Source: Phorcus lineatus
Lineage: Eukaryota > Mollusca > Gastropoda > Trochida > Trochidae
Direction: 5' to 3'
Length of the DNA: 64,000 bases
Assembly (NCBI GenBank): GCA_921293015.1
Contig: OV121088.1
Coordinates: 16,405,645-16,469,644 of the forward strand
In this document: one piece after another, positions 35,891 to 46,961 of the stretch
Layout: each line of letters starts with the position of its first letter
How positions within the stretch are numbered: the stretch's first letter is position 1
Program-made: the position numbers and the translations under genes
The notes under the pieces: generated by a model
Database searches by the model: none
The model's input: the letters and a program-made list of their open reading frames with translations, nothing else
Told to the model about the DNA's origin: nothing

Positions 35891-36579
35891 GTAATGAGGA
35901 CCAGAACTTAAGTAATAAATCATTCTCACCAGAAATAAATGCATTTTGTTATATCGTAGTACTGCTTAATTCGGACCAGTATATAATCAAAGTTGGTTAT
36001 ATTTATTTATTGAGTGCATTTGAAAATAATTTCTTTTACAAGCAAAATGATTGCGTTAATGGGATTGTTGTTTTCCCCTTTAATTCCAAGTATTATCTTT
36101 GTAATTGTTAAGTTTATAAATTACATGTATTTTGGCGCTTCCTAACACTTTTTCTAATCTTTTCCATAAATTGATGTACCGGATCAAAATACCAAAATAA
36201 GCGTTCCAAAGTTTCTAGTTCTCTGTTACAAAATTTTGATAATTGATTGATTGATAATCTAAATTCAAAACCTTTGCTAAACCTTAGATTTCTTAACAAT
36301 AAGAACATATATCATTTTCAAAAACCTTAAAACATAGTTCATTGCTATGTGGATAAAGTTTTCATTTTGACTTAAAATATAAATATTGATACATGAATAA
36401 ACAAGAGGTTTTAGGCAAAGATACCTTTCAGCTCATCAATGAATTTATTGTGTTTATTTGTGAAACCTCAGACAACTCGTTATGAAAATTAAATCTAGTG
36501 ATTCTCCTTCTGATTCTTCTGGATGTTTTTAAGTCATTCTGATAACATTATCACAGGGACCATTTACATAGTAAGAGGG
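35891..36579. other. A+T-rich, one unassigned open frame
   Basis: Minus frame 36114-36308 is open for 64 codons with a charged middle (RELETLERLFWYFDP). No paralogue or family recognised. Confidence 0.35.
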
Positions 36580-36762
36580 TCATCTTTCATTCTGCCAGAC
36601 AGTCTGAAATTCGGCACTAAATGATGCACGAAATGATTTCTTCAGTTTGTCAGGAACATAAGCCATCAATATTGAAATGACTTCGGAGCTTGTGGGCTTG
36701 ACGATAATGGTTAGTTGTTCTCTAAGTCTATTTATGTATTCTTTCAACGTGTCAACCTTCGT
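36580..36762 (-). CDS. Candidate terminal exon, 60 codons (module F copy 1)
   Basis: On the minus strand CTTTTATTAG, a good acceptor, is followed by 60 codons ending in TGA. The peptide begins TKVDTLKEYINRLREQL and contains AYVPDKLKKSFRASF, mostly helical in character with many lysines and arginines. Two diverged nucleotide copies exist at about 40440-40630 and 42390-42605. Both keep a KIDTL- or FDIL-like start and VP..(L/A)KKS at similar spacing but contain stops. This copy is the only intact one. No domain family recognised. The paralogues raise it above random open frames, but there is no transcript evidence. Confidence 0.28.
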   Translation of the reverse strand, partial: TKVDTLKEYINRLREQLTIIVKPTSSEVISILMAYVPDKLKKSFRASFSAEFQTVWQNER

Positions 36763-38253
36763 CTAATAAAAGGATAGCCAAATATGTATTCATCATCCAA
36801 ATTGTGTACCACATGAGATATTGCTAGTGGGAGATCAAGCGATATCTCCTAGAGCGATATCTCCTAGAAGATATCAAAATATCATATTGGCAGTAGAATT
36901 TTAACAATACCCTGCTACCGTCAACTTCATGACGTTATACGTGTTTTACACCATCAAGTTATGACATCATAATGCTATGACATCACTCCACTGGGAGTCT
37001 TAGGGAACTGCAGTCATCAGAAATGTACATTTTTCATGGAAAGGAAGTGAAACATGATTTCGGAGGATAAACAGAATCTCACCCTCGTGTCGTCTGATAT
37101 AAAATGTATCAACAATCTTTGATAAAACTAAAAATATCGCAGGCCTCGGATATTTGAAACTTTTATCAACTTGTCTGAGACACTGGGCTGAGATTCTCTA
37201 TATCTTCTTATCTAAATATTCAAATATTTCGATTAAACAACCTTGTTTGTACTTTTCATGTTCCCTTTCTCAAACTAGAAGATTGTTAATATTACAGACC
37301 CAAGTCGGTTAGCAAGGCCTGAGAAGTTCTTATCTTTTAGATATAAGTAGGGCAACTGAACATTCCTACATTTGTATGACGAGAATGCAATCCAATCAAC
37401 AGTGTGTCCTCAGTCTCACTCACTCTGCACCAAGCTATGAAACGATATAAAGATAAATCATATATTCTTAATTCAAGTTATGAAGATTGATTGTGTATAA
37501 ACCTAAATGTGCCTGTCCAGAGATAAAAGATTGCATCAATAGTTTAAATGCTAGAGGCCCCATAGATATTTTTGTAGCGAGGGAGCGTTTTGTGAGCTTT
37601 CTTATACGATTCAAATAGAATAGAATCGGACATTTTAAAGATATGACACCCAGAAGTGTGATATATGAATATTACGAACCTCGTGCAAATTATGTGTGTA
37701 TATTCGCTCTAGCTCGGGTGATAAAAAAATTCATACTCATTTCCTAAAAGTCAAAATGATCACTATACTTGTAGCCAGGGGAGTATCTATTCATAACTCA
37801 AAAAGTAAGTTTAGTTAAGATTGTTTTCTTATTTTCGAGGTAATCCCTAAAACCATTACGTCCTTAAAGTGACAGTTTGCTTGTGTATAATTTTGAATCG
37901 TATTCGCCACACCTTATGAATGACATTTTAATTGTACTTCATTTAAGATAACTGAAAAATTATTGCTTCAGTATGGTGACAGGCTAAAGTTATTTTGTGT
38001 TCCTTTTCTTTTCACCCATTGATTAATGTAACGCGTACAAATTAAAAAAAAAATTCATTCAAAGCTAAAATAATAAACAGGAGGTTATTGTGCTTGACGC
38101 GATAAATAAATTGATTTCGCGCTAAACGGGCGTTTCTTCGAATTCTATGTTAACAAGGCTAATCTTCGATTTTCATTGAAAACCTTTTGGGGAGGCTTTT
38201 AAAACATCTTTTTATGTATTGTAAGAAGTTGAAACAATAAAGAACGATTATAC
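36763..38253. other. A+T-rich spacer with a short direct repeat
   Basis: AGCGATATCTCCTAG occurs twice in tandem at about 36837-36866. Nothing else assigned. Confidence 0.4.
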
Positions 38254-38489
38254 CTTCTATGGACATACAATTATGATTCTGCATAAGTGACGTTAAGACC
38301 TCGATCCTAACTTGCTTGATATTGCCACAATGTATGAACAATGCTGTGAACTGTGTATCTGCATCAACTGTGTAAACACCTCTAACATTGAATACGCCTG
38401 ACTCGGAAAATCCAAACATTGTATCTCTTGGTACAATACTTCGCTTTAAATGAAATGTTTTAAGTAGATCTGTTTCAGTAGTGCTTCGT
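38254..38489 (-). CDS. Candidate internal exon, 78 codons
   Basis: On the minus strand TTTTGATTTAG (acceptor-like) precedes a frame with no stop for 78 codons up to GTATAAT (donor-like). It reads SIVPRDTMFGFSESG, then GVYTVDADTQFTALF, CGNIKQVRIEV. Alternating hydrophobic residues suggest beta strands; the pattern loosely recalls the segment that follows VWA domains in some secreted proteins, which I would not press. Module H units just upstream (38606 onward) contain a VDDTQFT piece that may be homologous to VDADTQFT here. The region is somewhat richer in G+C than its flanks. Product unknown. Confidence 0.22.
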
Positions 38490-38605
38490 CTAAATCAAAA
38501 TATCAGAATCCACACCACAATACTGCTTGTATCATCATCCGTCATAAATGCCGCGATTACGCCTTTTCAGAATGTCAATATTTCTCCCGCCTTTTCTTTT
38601 CATCT

Positions 38606-38868
38606 GAATTTGAGATAACGAATGATATAATTTGATTTTTATCTTACAGCTGTATTCATTCTTGGGTTGTTCTTACATAAGTGAATTGAGTGTCATCAAC
38701 GAATACCATCACTGAGTCAAATGAAACAAAATGTTTGAATTTGAGATGACGAATGATATAGTTTTATTTGCATCTACAGCTGTAGTCAATCTTGCTTTTG
38801 TCTTACAGTAGCGATTTGAGAGTCAAATTGAATAGCATCATCCAGACCAAATGAAACAAACATATAAC
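38606..38868. repeat. Module H, tandem duplication of a 131-bp unit
   Basis: Unit 1 (38606-38736) and unit 2 (38737-38868) share GAATTTGAGAT.ACGAATGATATA, ACAGCTGTA, GATTTGAG/GAATTGAG and CAAATGAAACAAA. On the minus strand both carry a GTAAGA at the same position after an open stretch, so a duplicated exon is possible, though the reading frames of the two do not agree well. Confidence 0.75.
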
Positions 38869-39167
38869 ATTCCTTACATACCATGGTTTAAATTGAACAG
38901 TTTGAGGCATCACACGTTGCAATGTTGATTGCATAAGGAAATTTTACCAGTATGCTTGAAAGTCCGAAACCAATCACTGAATTATCTCTCTTTACAAAAC
39001 TACGGTCAGTTAAGCATTGATCACTGATACAATTACTGCCATGTAGTCAAGAGAGCATGGAATAAATCAAATATGAAAAGTACCAATATATTGCAATACG
39101 CTTTTTTGTATGAGGAGCGATACACGTCCTTAGTTAACCAAGAAAGTGTATATATGTGGTAATGTTA

Positions 39168-39300
39168 CAGCTGAGGTGCATCCTGATTTGTTTTAACACC
39201 AGGGTTGAGTGTTCAGAAGTAGCATCAAGTAAAATGAAACAAAAACATATACCATCCTTGATATACCATGGTCAAGAGTGAACAGTCTGTAACGTCCATT
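39168..39300. repeat. Module H, diverged third copy
   Basis: Shares ACAGCTG, GGTTGAGTGT, AAATGAAACAAA.ACATATA and ATACCATGG with unit 2 and its right flank (38868-38900). Confidence 0.6.
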
Positions 39301-40439
39301 TATGTTTTCAAATGAAAATAGATTTTTCGGACGTTTAAGAAAATAATGTATATTAGATAACCACTTGATTCAATATTTAATAATTAATAGTTATGTGTAC
39401 ATGATGTACACGTGGTTGAAGCTATCCTTTATCATTTACTTTAATCATTCGTTTCATAAAACCATACTCACTTTTAAATTTCTGAAATAAATGTGTTCGC
39501 ATTAACCTTGAGAAATGTTGTGATATGAATTTCATGACAATTGCACAAACGTAGGAGTGTTCAAAATATTAAAATTAAAGCGATGGAATATGTTATTATA
39601 AATCGATGAAATAACGTCTAAAAAAATGACTGATTAAAAATAAAACTTGTAACGTGTAAATGATAATAAACCATAACAATTTCGTCGATTACCTTAACGA
39701 GCTTCAGATACTATCAAACAAAATTTTACTTTATATATTTTTTCTCCCTCGATTACTACTGATATAATGTTTCTTCATCAACCTAATTCGATTAAATCTA
39801 TCAGATGCATAAATTCTTGGATGTTGATATGTCAGTGCTGAGTATTGTCGGACTCGATCCGGAAAAGTACAAGAATTTGCACTATTGCTGATAGCGTGAT
39901 CCCGAGAATAACCGTTACAAATTATTATATGTTCGTTAACAAGAAGAGGTTTCAAAGAAAGCTAACCATTACTTGAAACTGAAATTATCGTCTCAATCGT
40001 CAGTGATAAATACTAGTTGTACAATTGATAATTGTGAGACTAGTCATTAACCATACACTTAACTCAACAATACTTGGTCATGCTGTGTAGATAGAATGGC
40101 CTGTGATGAAGAAAATAGATATGTTCTCAAAAACCCACATAATATTAAAAATAATACATATTCTGAGCGTGTCAAATATAGATAACATTATCCTCTCCTT
40201 TATATCAATACATCTTAGGAACAACTAAGAGGAAAGACGATATGTTGTATGTCAATCCTATAAACTATTGATGTAGGACTGGGGTATGGTTATCGATATT
40301 GTATACAGTCTCAAATATTCATTGTACTCAATTTCCTGTGGCTGAAACTTGAAACAAGATTGAGTCGTGGCATAAGGTCCTTAAATCAAAATGGAGAAAT
40401 TCACAATCATCAACACGTTAAGTACAATATATTGTCTAT
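39301..40439. other. A+T-rich, nothing assigned
   Basis: Minus frame 39731-39955 is open for 74 codons, but two other frames over the same bases are nearly as open, so there is no reason to prefer it. Confidence 0.4.
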
Positions 40440-40630
40440 TGTCAGCCAGTCTGAAAGACGTTAAGTTAACATTTGTGTAAAGTGATTTCTTTGCGTAGTC
40501 AGGAACATCTTCGATCACTATCCATTTGTTCTTTAGATGTGTCATGTAATGAAGAAAATAGAACGTACCCATTTTTACTAACACGTATTAATGCCATGTA
40601 GTTTGTTTTGATGTAAACAATGTGTCAATC
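40440..40630 (-). pseudogene. Module F copy 2, diverged
   Basis: Aligns with 36580-36762: AGTCTGAAAGAC, then GTGATTTCTTTGC and GTCAGGAACATCTT on the plus strand. In translation VPDYAKKSLY corresponds to VPDKLKKSFR, and KIDTLFTSKQTTW to KVDTLKEYINR, but stops lie between them. Confidence 0.35.
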
Positions 40631-42389
40631 TTGAAACATATGCAAAAAGTAATTAAAATGCTCCTTTAACATCTCAAATCGTTCATTTTATATCGAGCTG
40701 TTTTAAAACAAAGGTGTATGGCGATTTGAGTCAATGAAGACAAACCTATAATGAATCACCAGTCATGGAAATACTGAAAACAGTAAGAAAGAATCAATCT
40801 TCATAAAAACCAAACTGCTTTGAACACTGTTTGAAATGAGAAAAAAGAAGAAGAAAAGGCATCTTTTATTTCAAACTAGATTTTTTATGTTCCTATTTTT
40901 CCCTTCTGTTTTAGTCAAGCTTACTAAAATAAACCGAAAATGACACATAATTTAGATTTTATAATTTACAAGTTGTAGTTCTTATAAAGATTTTTAGTAG
41001 GTTAACGTGTCCAACAAATCAACGCTTAATCAGTACTTGAGTGTAAAGTAATTGTTTCTATCGCAAATTTGACGATCTTGTCTTATAATTAATCTCTTTG
41101 AAACATTGAAACAAGTAAGCACCAGACTATTTTTAAGCTTGCAATCTACATATGACATTGTAATTAAGTTTCTATTTCGTAAATTTCATTTACAACATTT
41201 ATGTACCAATACTATGGTTTTTGTCTATTTTTTTGGAAACATACAGGTTCTCTGTTTTATGACATATAGTTTGGTTTTTCATACGTATAAAAAATACAAA
41301 CTATGGTAACATTAATTCAAAACTTCTAACATCTTTATCCAAACATGCAAAATATATGACAATTTTTATTTAATCCCATTATTAAGGATGTTAGTTATAT
41401 AAACTGTCAAACACTATCAGTCAAGTGTCATCCACTGTCTACTTCATGTATGACTAACTGGAGCGCGTTACATTGTCAGGACTGGGTACTATATGTTTAC
41501 CCTGAATACTGCCTAGTATTGAATGGATACTTGCAGCATAGTACGGTTCATAACGAGAAATGACAACTTAGATAGCATTCACGTGACTCTTACAACTCAA
41601 GGAATAGCTCTTTCACAATGCTTTGTCCCACACTTGTTAAACGATTCTAAACGACAATAAGTACATGTAAATACAGAAGCCTTACTCTCAACTTACCAGT
41701 TATAGGAGTGTAAATATCATTTAGAGACGATCAGTTAAGAACCATCTACTTGGCATTGTCAATTAAAATGTCGTTTAAAATGAAATAATAGAGCATTGAC
41801 AAACGATATTAAATAATTTGAATGCTTGGAAATCTAAAAAGCTTGGGTTTTTACATCTTCAAAATATCTTATAGATATCTATCTATCTACTTTCAAATCC
41901 TTTATCAGGGCGTTTGCCTATCCTTTAGAATTATTGTACGATGATGACAACACAAATCTAAGACTTGATATGAAAAAGGTATAACTCAAGTGTTTAAACT
42001 TATTTTTACGCGAAATTATTTTTTGCATGTTTTATTATACACTGTAATCCTAAATGCAGAGATTGTTTGAATTATCAAAGTATGCATTTCTTGATTGAAC
42101 TTGTCGTAACTATGTGTAAGGGAATGAAAACGTTGACAAGAAAATAGACGTCAAAGGGATGTTACAAATAAAAGACGCTATCTCAGTACATGGCATTACG
42201 TGTACTTAATAACTTCATAAATGTAATTACTTAAATAAAGATAAAACAGGGAAATAATCTAACCCACGCATACATAATCAAAAGGACATTGATATTACCA
42301 CATTATTAATATTATATCAAATTAGTAACTGTTCTTGTTAATCTAAATGTGTATTAAGCAAGGAATAGCCTAGTATATTATTACATTTT
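40631..42389. other. A+T-rich, nothing assigned
   Basis: A short ATCT run lies near 41877-41890. No exon pair, hairpin or transposon end was noticed. Confidence 0.4.
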
Positions 42390-42605
42390 CATGCTGTTAG
42401 CCAGTCTGAAAGACAGTGTGACCAACTTGGTGATTTCTTTAAGTTGTAAGGAACATTTTTCTTCACTCAGTTATGTTTCTCGGTTTTTTATCACCTTTTG
42501 CTTCAGATAACACCTTGAGAACAAACCTTGATAAAAATATTTACAATCAATAACTTTGATGAGTTCATTAACTTTTGAAATGAAATCCTGCTTAAAATGT
42601 CAAAT
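42390..42605 (-). pseudogene. Module F copy 3, diverged
   Basis: Contains AGCCAGTCTGAAAGACAG and TGATTTCTTTAAGTTGTAAGGAACAT on the plus strand, matching copies 1 and 2 at the same spacing. VPYNLKKSP is the translated counterpart of VPDKLKKSF. The frame upstream has several stops. Confidence 0.35.
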
Positions 42606-42840
42606 GGCATGCTTTCAAAGGGTTGAAACCTGTAGGTTCTTACTCTAAATAGGATCAACATGACAGATAATACTTTCTGATTGTGCACCTTTTTACTGTC
42701 GCTTCTTTGTCTCCTTTATCACACAGAAGGCTCTAAAATGAGATTGCATTGCATTCCAAGCAGAATAACTAAAGGAAAGAATACAGTTTTTTCTCTTAGT
42801 TAGCATTGTTGGCTGGCAGTGTGTTATGTCAAACGTTCTT

Positions 42841-42841
<1 letters not shown>

Positions 42842-42877
<36 letters not shown>
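42842..42877. repeat. Uninterrupted C tract, about 36 bases
   Basis: An unbroken run of C on the plus strand in otherwise A+T-rich DNA. The G-rich complement could form a quadruplex. Exact length is unreliable because such runs are hard to sequence. Confidence 0.9.
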
Positions 42878-42879
<2 letters not shown>

Positions 42880-42956
42880 ATTTAGAACAGAAATAAGCCA
42901 GAATCACTAATCAATTTGCTGTTAGATAATACACCTTTTTTTGGGCTTTAGATTTT

Positions 42957-43495
42957 TGTTAGCTCATCAGGGCTAAAAGGCCAGATGGGCATGTAACATG
43001 GCATGGCATCAGGCATGCGTCTTCTTTTCCAAATTACTGACTCATGAAATCTGAAATCTTGTTTGTAGGCACGTTGATAAATAATGTATTAAGTTTTAGA
43101 TTTGGCGACCCTCTGACCACCTTGAAAACCTATTTTTTCCAGAAGCAAGACGTCCAGAAAGCTGAAACTTTGTGTACAGACGATTTATTTGATTGGAGTT
43201 CAAATTCATAAATTTGGTTACCGTCTCAGCCCTAATAGGAACCATAGGCGCCAGGCACTAAAACCTTTCTTCATCTTCTTCTCCAGAATAAAGAGGCCTA
43301 GACAGCTGAAAGCTGAAGCTGATTCTCATTTATATATTTGATAAAAATGGCCATTGAGGCCACACTCTTGCATCTTTTTCCATCTGTATTTTCGACAAGA
43401 AATGGCCACAGACACAGACCCCTATGCTGATGAGGATAACAAGACATGAATTTGGTTATCCTATGGCAGCTCATATGGTGACACTTGGATCAATT
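42957..43495. repeat. Modular dispersed repeat with three degenerate internal units
   Basis: It opens with TTAGCTCATCAGGGCTAAAAGGCCAG and then shows three loosely similar blocks, spaced about 110-140 bp, of the form TTCC(A)GAA...GACAGCTGAAA(CT)TT...ATTT(G)AT (near 43025, 43137 and 43284). It ends with GGCAGCTCATATGGTGACA. It is more G+C-rich than the surroundings. I recognise the opening as resembling a repeat widespread in marine invertebrates but cannot give a family name. Confidence 0.55.
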
Positions 43496-46400
43496 ATAAA
43501 ATAAATTATAAATAGAGTTAATGACTCTATCATGTTATTTTATAAAAGCTCAATTATCGTTTATCAACGATATCAGGGAAGTGAATCTTTAATGATCTTA
43601 TCCTTTAATTTTCTAAATCACATCCTTTGTTTTAGGCCTCATACAATTAATGAAGTATTAAACCTTCTTAATAGTACACAGTAATCGTAAATGTACTTCA
43701 ATTTAAATGGATTCTGAACAAAAAAGTCTCATAGGGTAAATATTAGTTACATGCAATAAAAACACTACAGGATGCCATAATGTAATGTTTAAAAATATAT
43801 AATCAACATAAGTACTACGTAACATTAAGCAAACCCATTAAACAAACCCATACGAAGAAGCTCATATCAAGACAGCAATGTTTGTTGTATCAAGTTTTCT
43901 CTCTCAAGATTCCCTCGCAACAGTAATCAATTGTTGTTGCTAATCCATGCAGAGAAATATTTACTCAGAATGTATTCGTAAATTAACGCAAAATGTTTGA
44001 GTACATCATTCCAAAACATAATTCAGGCATTTAACCACTTGACATACAGAGATAAGAATGACAGTTATGAATAAACATCTTAGAAACGTTTTAGTTTATA
44101 ACAGTATCTGTGTCACTTTTTAGATATACAAAAAGACATATCACGAAAACGATATTCAATATTTCCAATTGCAAGACAATAGTTTCAGTCAAAATAAGGA
44201 TACACTTATGTTTATTTTGGAAGATTTGAAGAAATGAATATTTCCAAAAATAGCTACCGCCCCTTTCAGAATGTTTATTGCTGAATTTTACATCTGGAAC
44301 CACTAGATATTTTTTATTTAGTTAACTCATTAACCTTCTAAACTAATGCATCTGTTTTTTACTCTCAACTGAACACGACTGCATTGTTTCTTGTGGCAAG
44401 TCACTGAACAGCCAACATTATGATTAAAACAATGAATATTCATTTATTTCATTAAAGCGAGATTATAAAGAATGACAACAGTGTTGTAATCATCCTGCCA
44501 TGGTTAAAACCTCTTGAAGATCATAAATGCTCTCAAATTTGGATATTCTGGTATTCAAAATGCAAGAAAGGGTAATTGTAAATATCAGAAAATAGTATTA
44601 AAAATGGTAACTTTAAAGCACTTTATGCTATCAGCTAGGCAACACGGTTGTATATTGTAAAGAAATGTCTCATAACAAATGTTTTCTTAAATTCAACAAC
44701 GGTTTTCGTCGAAAGATATGAATGAATTTTCCGAGTTGGATAGGAACAAATTATCTTGCGTTTGATTGATTGAAAGACATGTTCAATGTTCCTTATACCA
44801 AAAAGAGCATTACCATTTAGATTTAAATACTCAGACCCTTATCCAGGAGATAGCGTCAAAAGGAATTTAAACCACCTTTTTAAGTACTTCAGTTTGACAC
44901 TTCTAAAACGTTTGTACTGTTAATTCACTCTTTGCATCAGTTGATTTGAAATCTATAAAGCGATTCACAGGATGTTTTCAATCAAATTTGCTTACTTTAG
45001 TTAAAGATACCTTTTAACGATTTAGCTTTCCAATTTTAATCGTAAAATCACTGAACGTCTCATTTTATGTGTGTAGAAGTTTTCCTTATTTCTAATTAAT
45101 AATCAGATTTCTTTTTAATACAGAATTATTATTTCGCTATTCGCATTGTTATTACACAGATATCGACTAGTGATAAATCAAATGTTTTCCCATAAACATA
45201 TTTGTCTTTGCAAATGGATAGAGAATCTAGTTAGCTAGTCACTACAATTTTGCGTGTTTATAAGTAAAACATATTTACCTGACATCCTGAAATGTAATAT
45301 TTGTATACATTTTTTTCAAGTTATACAACAGGGACAGGTAAATAGATAGTGAATGTTGAAAGGGGAGACAAACGTCACATACACTCACTATAATCTAAAC
45401 ATAAACATTATCTGGAGCTCATGATACCATTCATTAACCGGAAAGCAATTAGAGGTTTGTTACTATAAACCTTGAATTGATATGACGGAATACGTTTCTA
45501 TATTTAACCACTTCCATTGTTAGTTAGAGAGGCAGTTCAAAGTAGGTGAAATTATTTTTTCAAAATTGATTCATTTCATATTATTTCAATTTAACATCTG
45601 CTATCTTGATTATCAATTCCTTATGTCAATATTCGAATGCACAAGATGTTTATAAGATGTTCTTCCCTACATTAATTAGATATTTTAAAGAATACTATAA
45701 TAAAGATGTTTTCCATAACTCCTTTTGACTCTGCCATTAATATACCGTAAGAACAATGATTTGTAACTGGAATGATTTAGTGTTCAACAGAAATGGCAGG
45801 AACCCAAATTAATGACATGACCTCTGGGCGAGGCAATCAAAACTTGACAAAAATAAGAAGGCAATACTGCTCTAGCTCTCTTGTCCAAATTACAGACTAG
45901 ATATACTTATTGTTTCAACTATCGTCCTCAAAGGAACATTTTTATTTTCTTATGATATGATTTTGCAAATTACTTTGAACCACAGAATGAAGTGGGCGTA
46001 CGCTCAGCATCAAATAGTTCTCACTGAAATAAACTTTCGATTAAAAATAATTTCCGTTTCCTGAAGACATAATAATTTTTCATACAGTTGAACTTGAATT
46101 CAATTGATACTATGATGGCATTAAAGAAGAATTGAAATATTGGATATTTCTATCCACAAAGCCTAGCCATTTAGAGATCCCCCTGTCCATAGGTGAAACA
46201 TTGAAATATAAGCATCAATATTTACAAATGCATTATCCATACCAGTATCCTGATAAGTTCTATGCAATTTCTACAATAATAAAACAAGGCACGTGAAAAG
46301 GTCGTGTTCTTAAAAGATGAATGGAAACATGTTTACAAATCAACTCAAATTCTCTGAATTGCTCATTTTCTATGGTTTAGGGAATCACACTGCTCGTTTC

Positions 46401-46793
46401 TTCAGAACCAGTTTCATCGAAATTCAAATAGCTTAATATCAAAAGAAAATTAAATTTTGAGACATTGATTATTTGAGTAGTAATCATTCCGACATAAAGG
46501 TGTATGATATGAAAGGCAGTTCAAAGAATCTTTTTATATGATATTTTTGTTGATCCTGTCAAAAGGACCTTATTGGTATCAGGCTTGATTGTAAATAGAC
46601 AGAAATAAACCGATTGGAAGGGAGGTGGGTGGAGGCGAGATGGGGATTTGAAATTTCATATTGTATTCCTGTTTACCCAGGAATAACGCTGAATATAGAT
46701 GCCTCAGCAGCGTCAAGCATATAAACACAATTAGATTTTGAATGTAAGTATACCTGTTAGAAACAAGAATAATAACTATAGACCAAGGAATAT
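43496..46793. other. A+T-rich, nothing assigned
   Basis: Minus frame 44091-44303 is open but has no paralogue. No element ends or arrays were found. Confidence 0.4.
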
Positions 46794-46961
46794 TCAATTC
46801 AATATGTTCAAAATTTGTATCCAGAATGCGTTAGGTCCAAATTCATTTAAGAAAAGGATAAAGCGCGGGGTAATTTCAGGTCCATTATCTTGGGGCTTGG
46901 ATTTGGACTGGCAAAGCAGTCTGGGTATTATCTTCGATTCGTCTGAATCAACTGATCTGCC
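46794..46961 (-). CDS. Candidate terminal exon, 55 codons (module G copy 1)
   Basis: On the minus strand a pyrimidine-rich run (TTGCCTCTTTTC) leads to AAGTCATAG. The frame then opens with GRSVDSDESK, continues through RFILFLNEFGPNAFW and ends at TGA. Module G copies at about 60240-60360, 50300-50420 and 50170-50270 keep the pyrimidine tract, the (C/G/A)AGTCAT(T)AG edge and, in the first two, SVD..E.K in the same frame, but all three contain stops. This copy is the only one without an early stop. The family is not recognised. Confidence 0.28.
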   Translation of the reverse strand, partial: GRSVDSDESKIIPRLLCQSKSKPQDNGPEITPRFILFLNEFGPNAFWIQILNILN

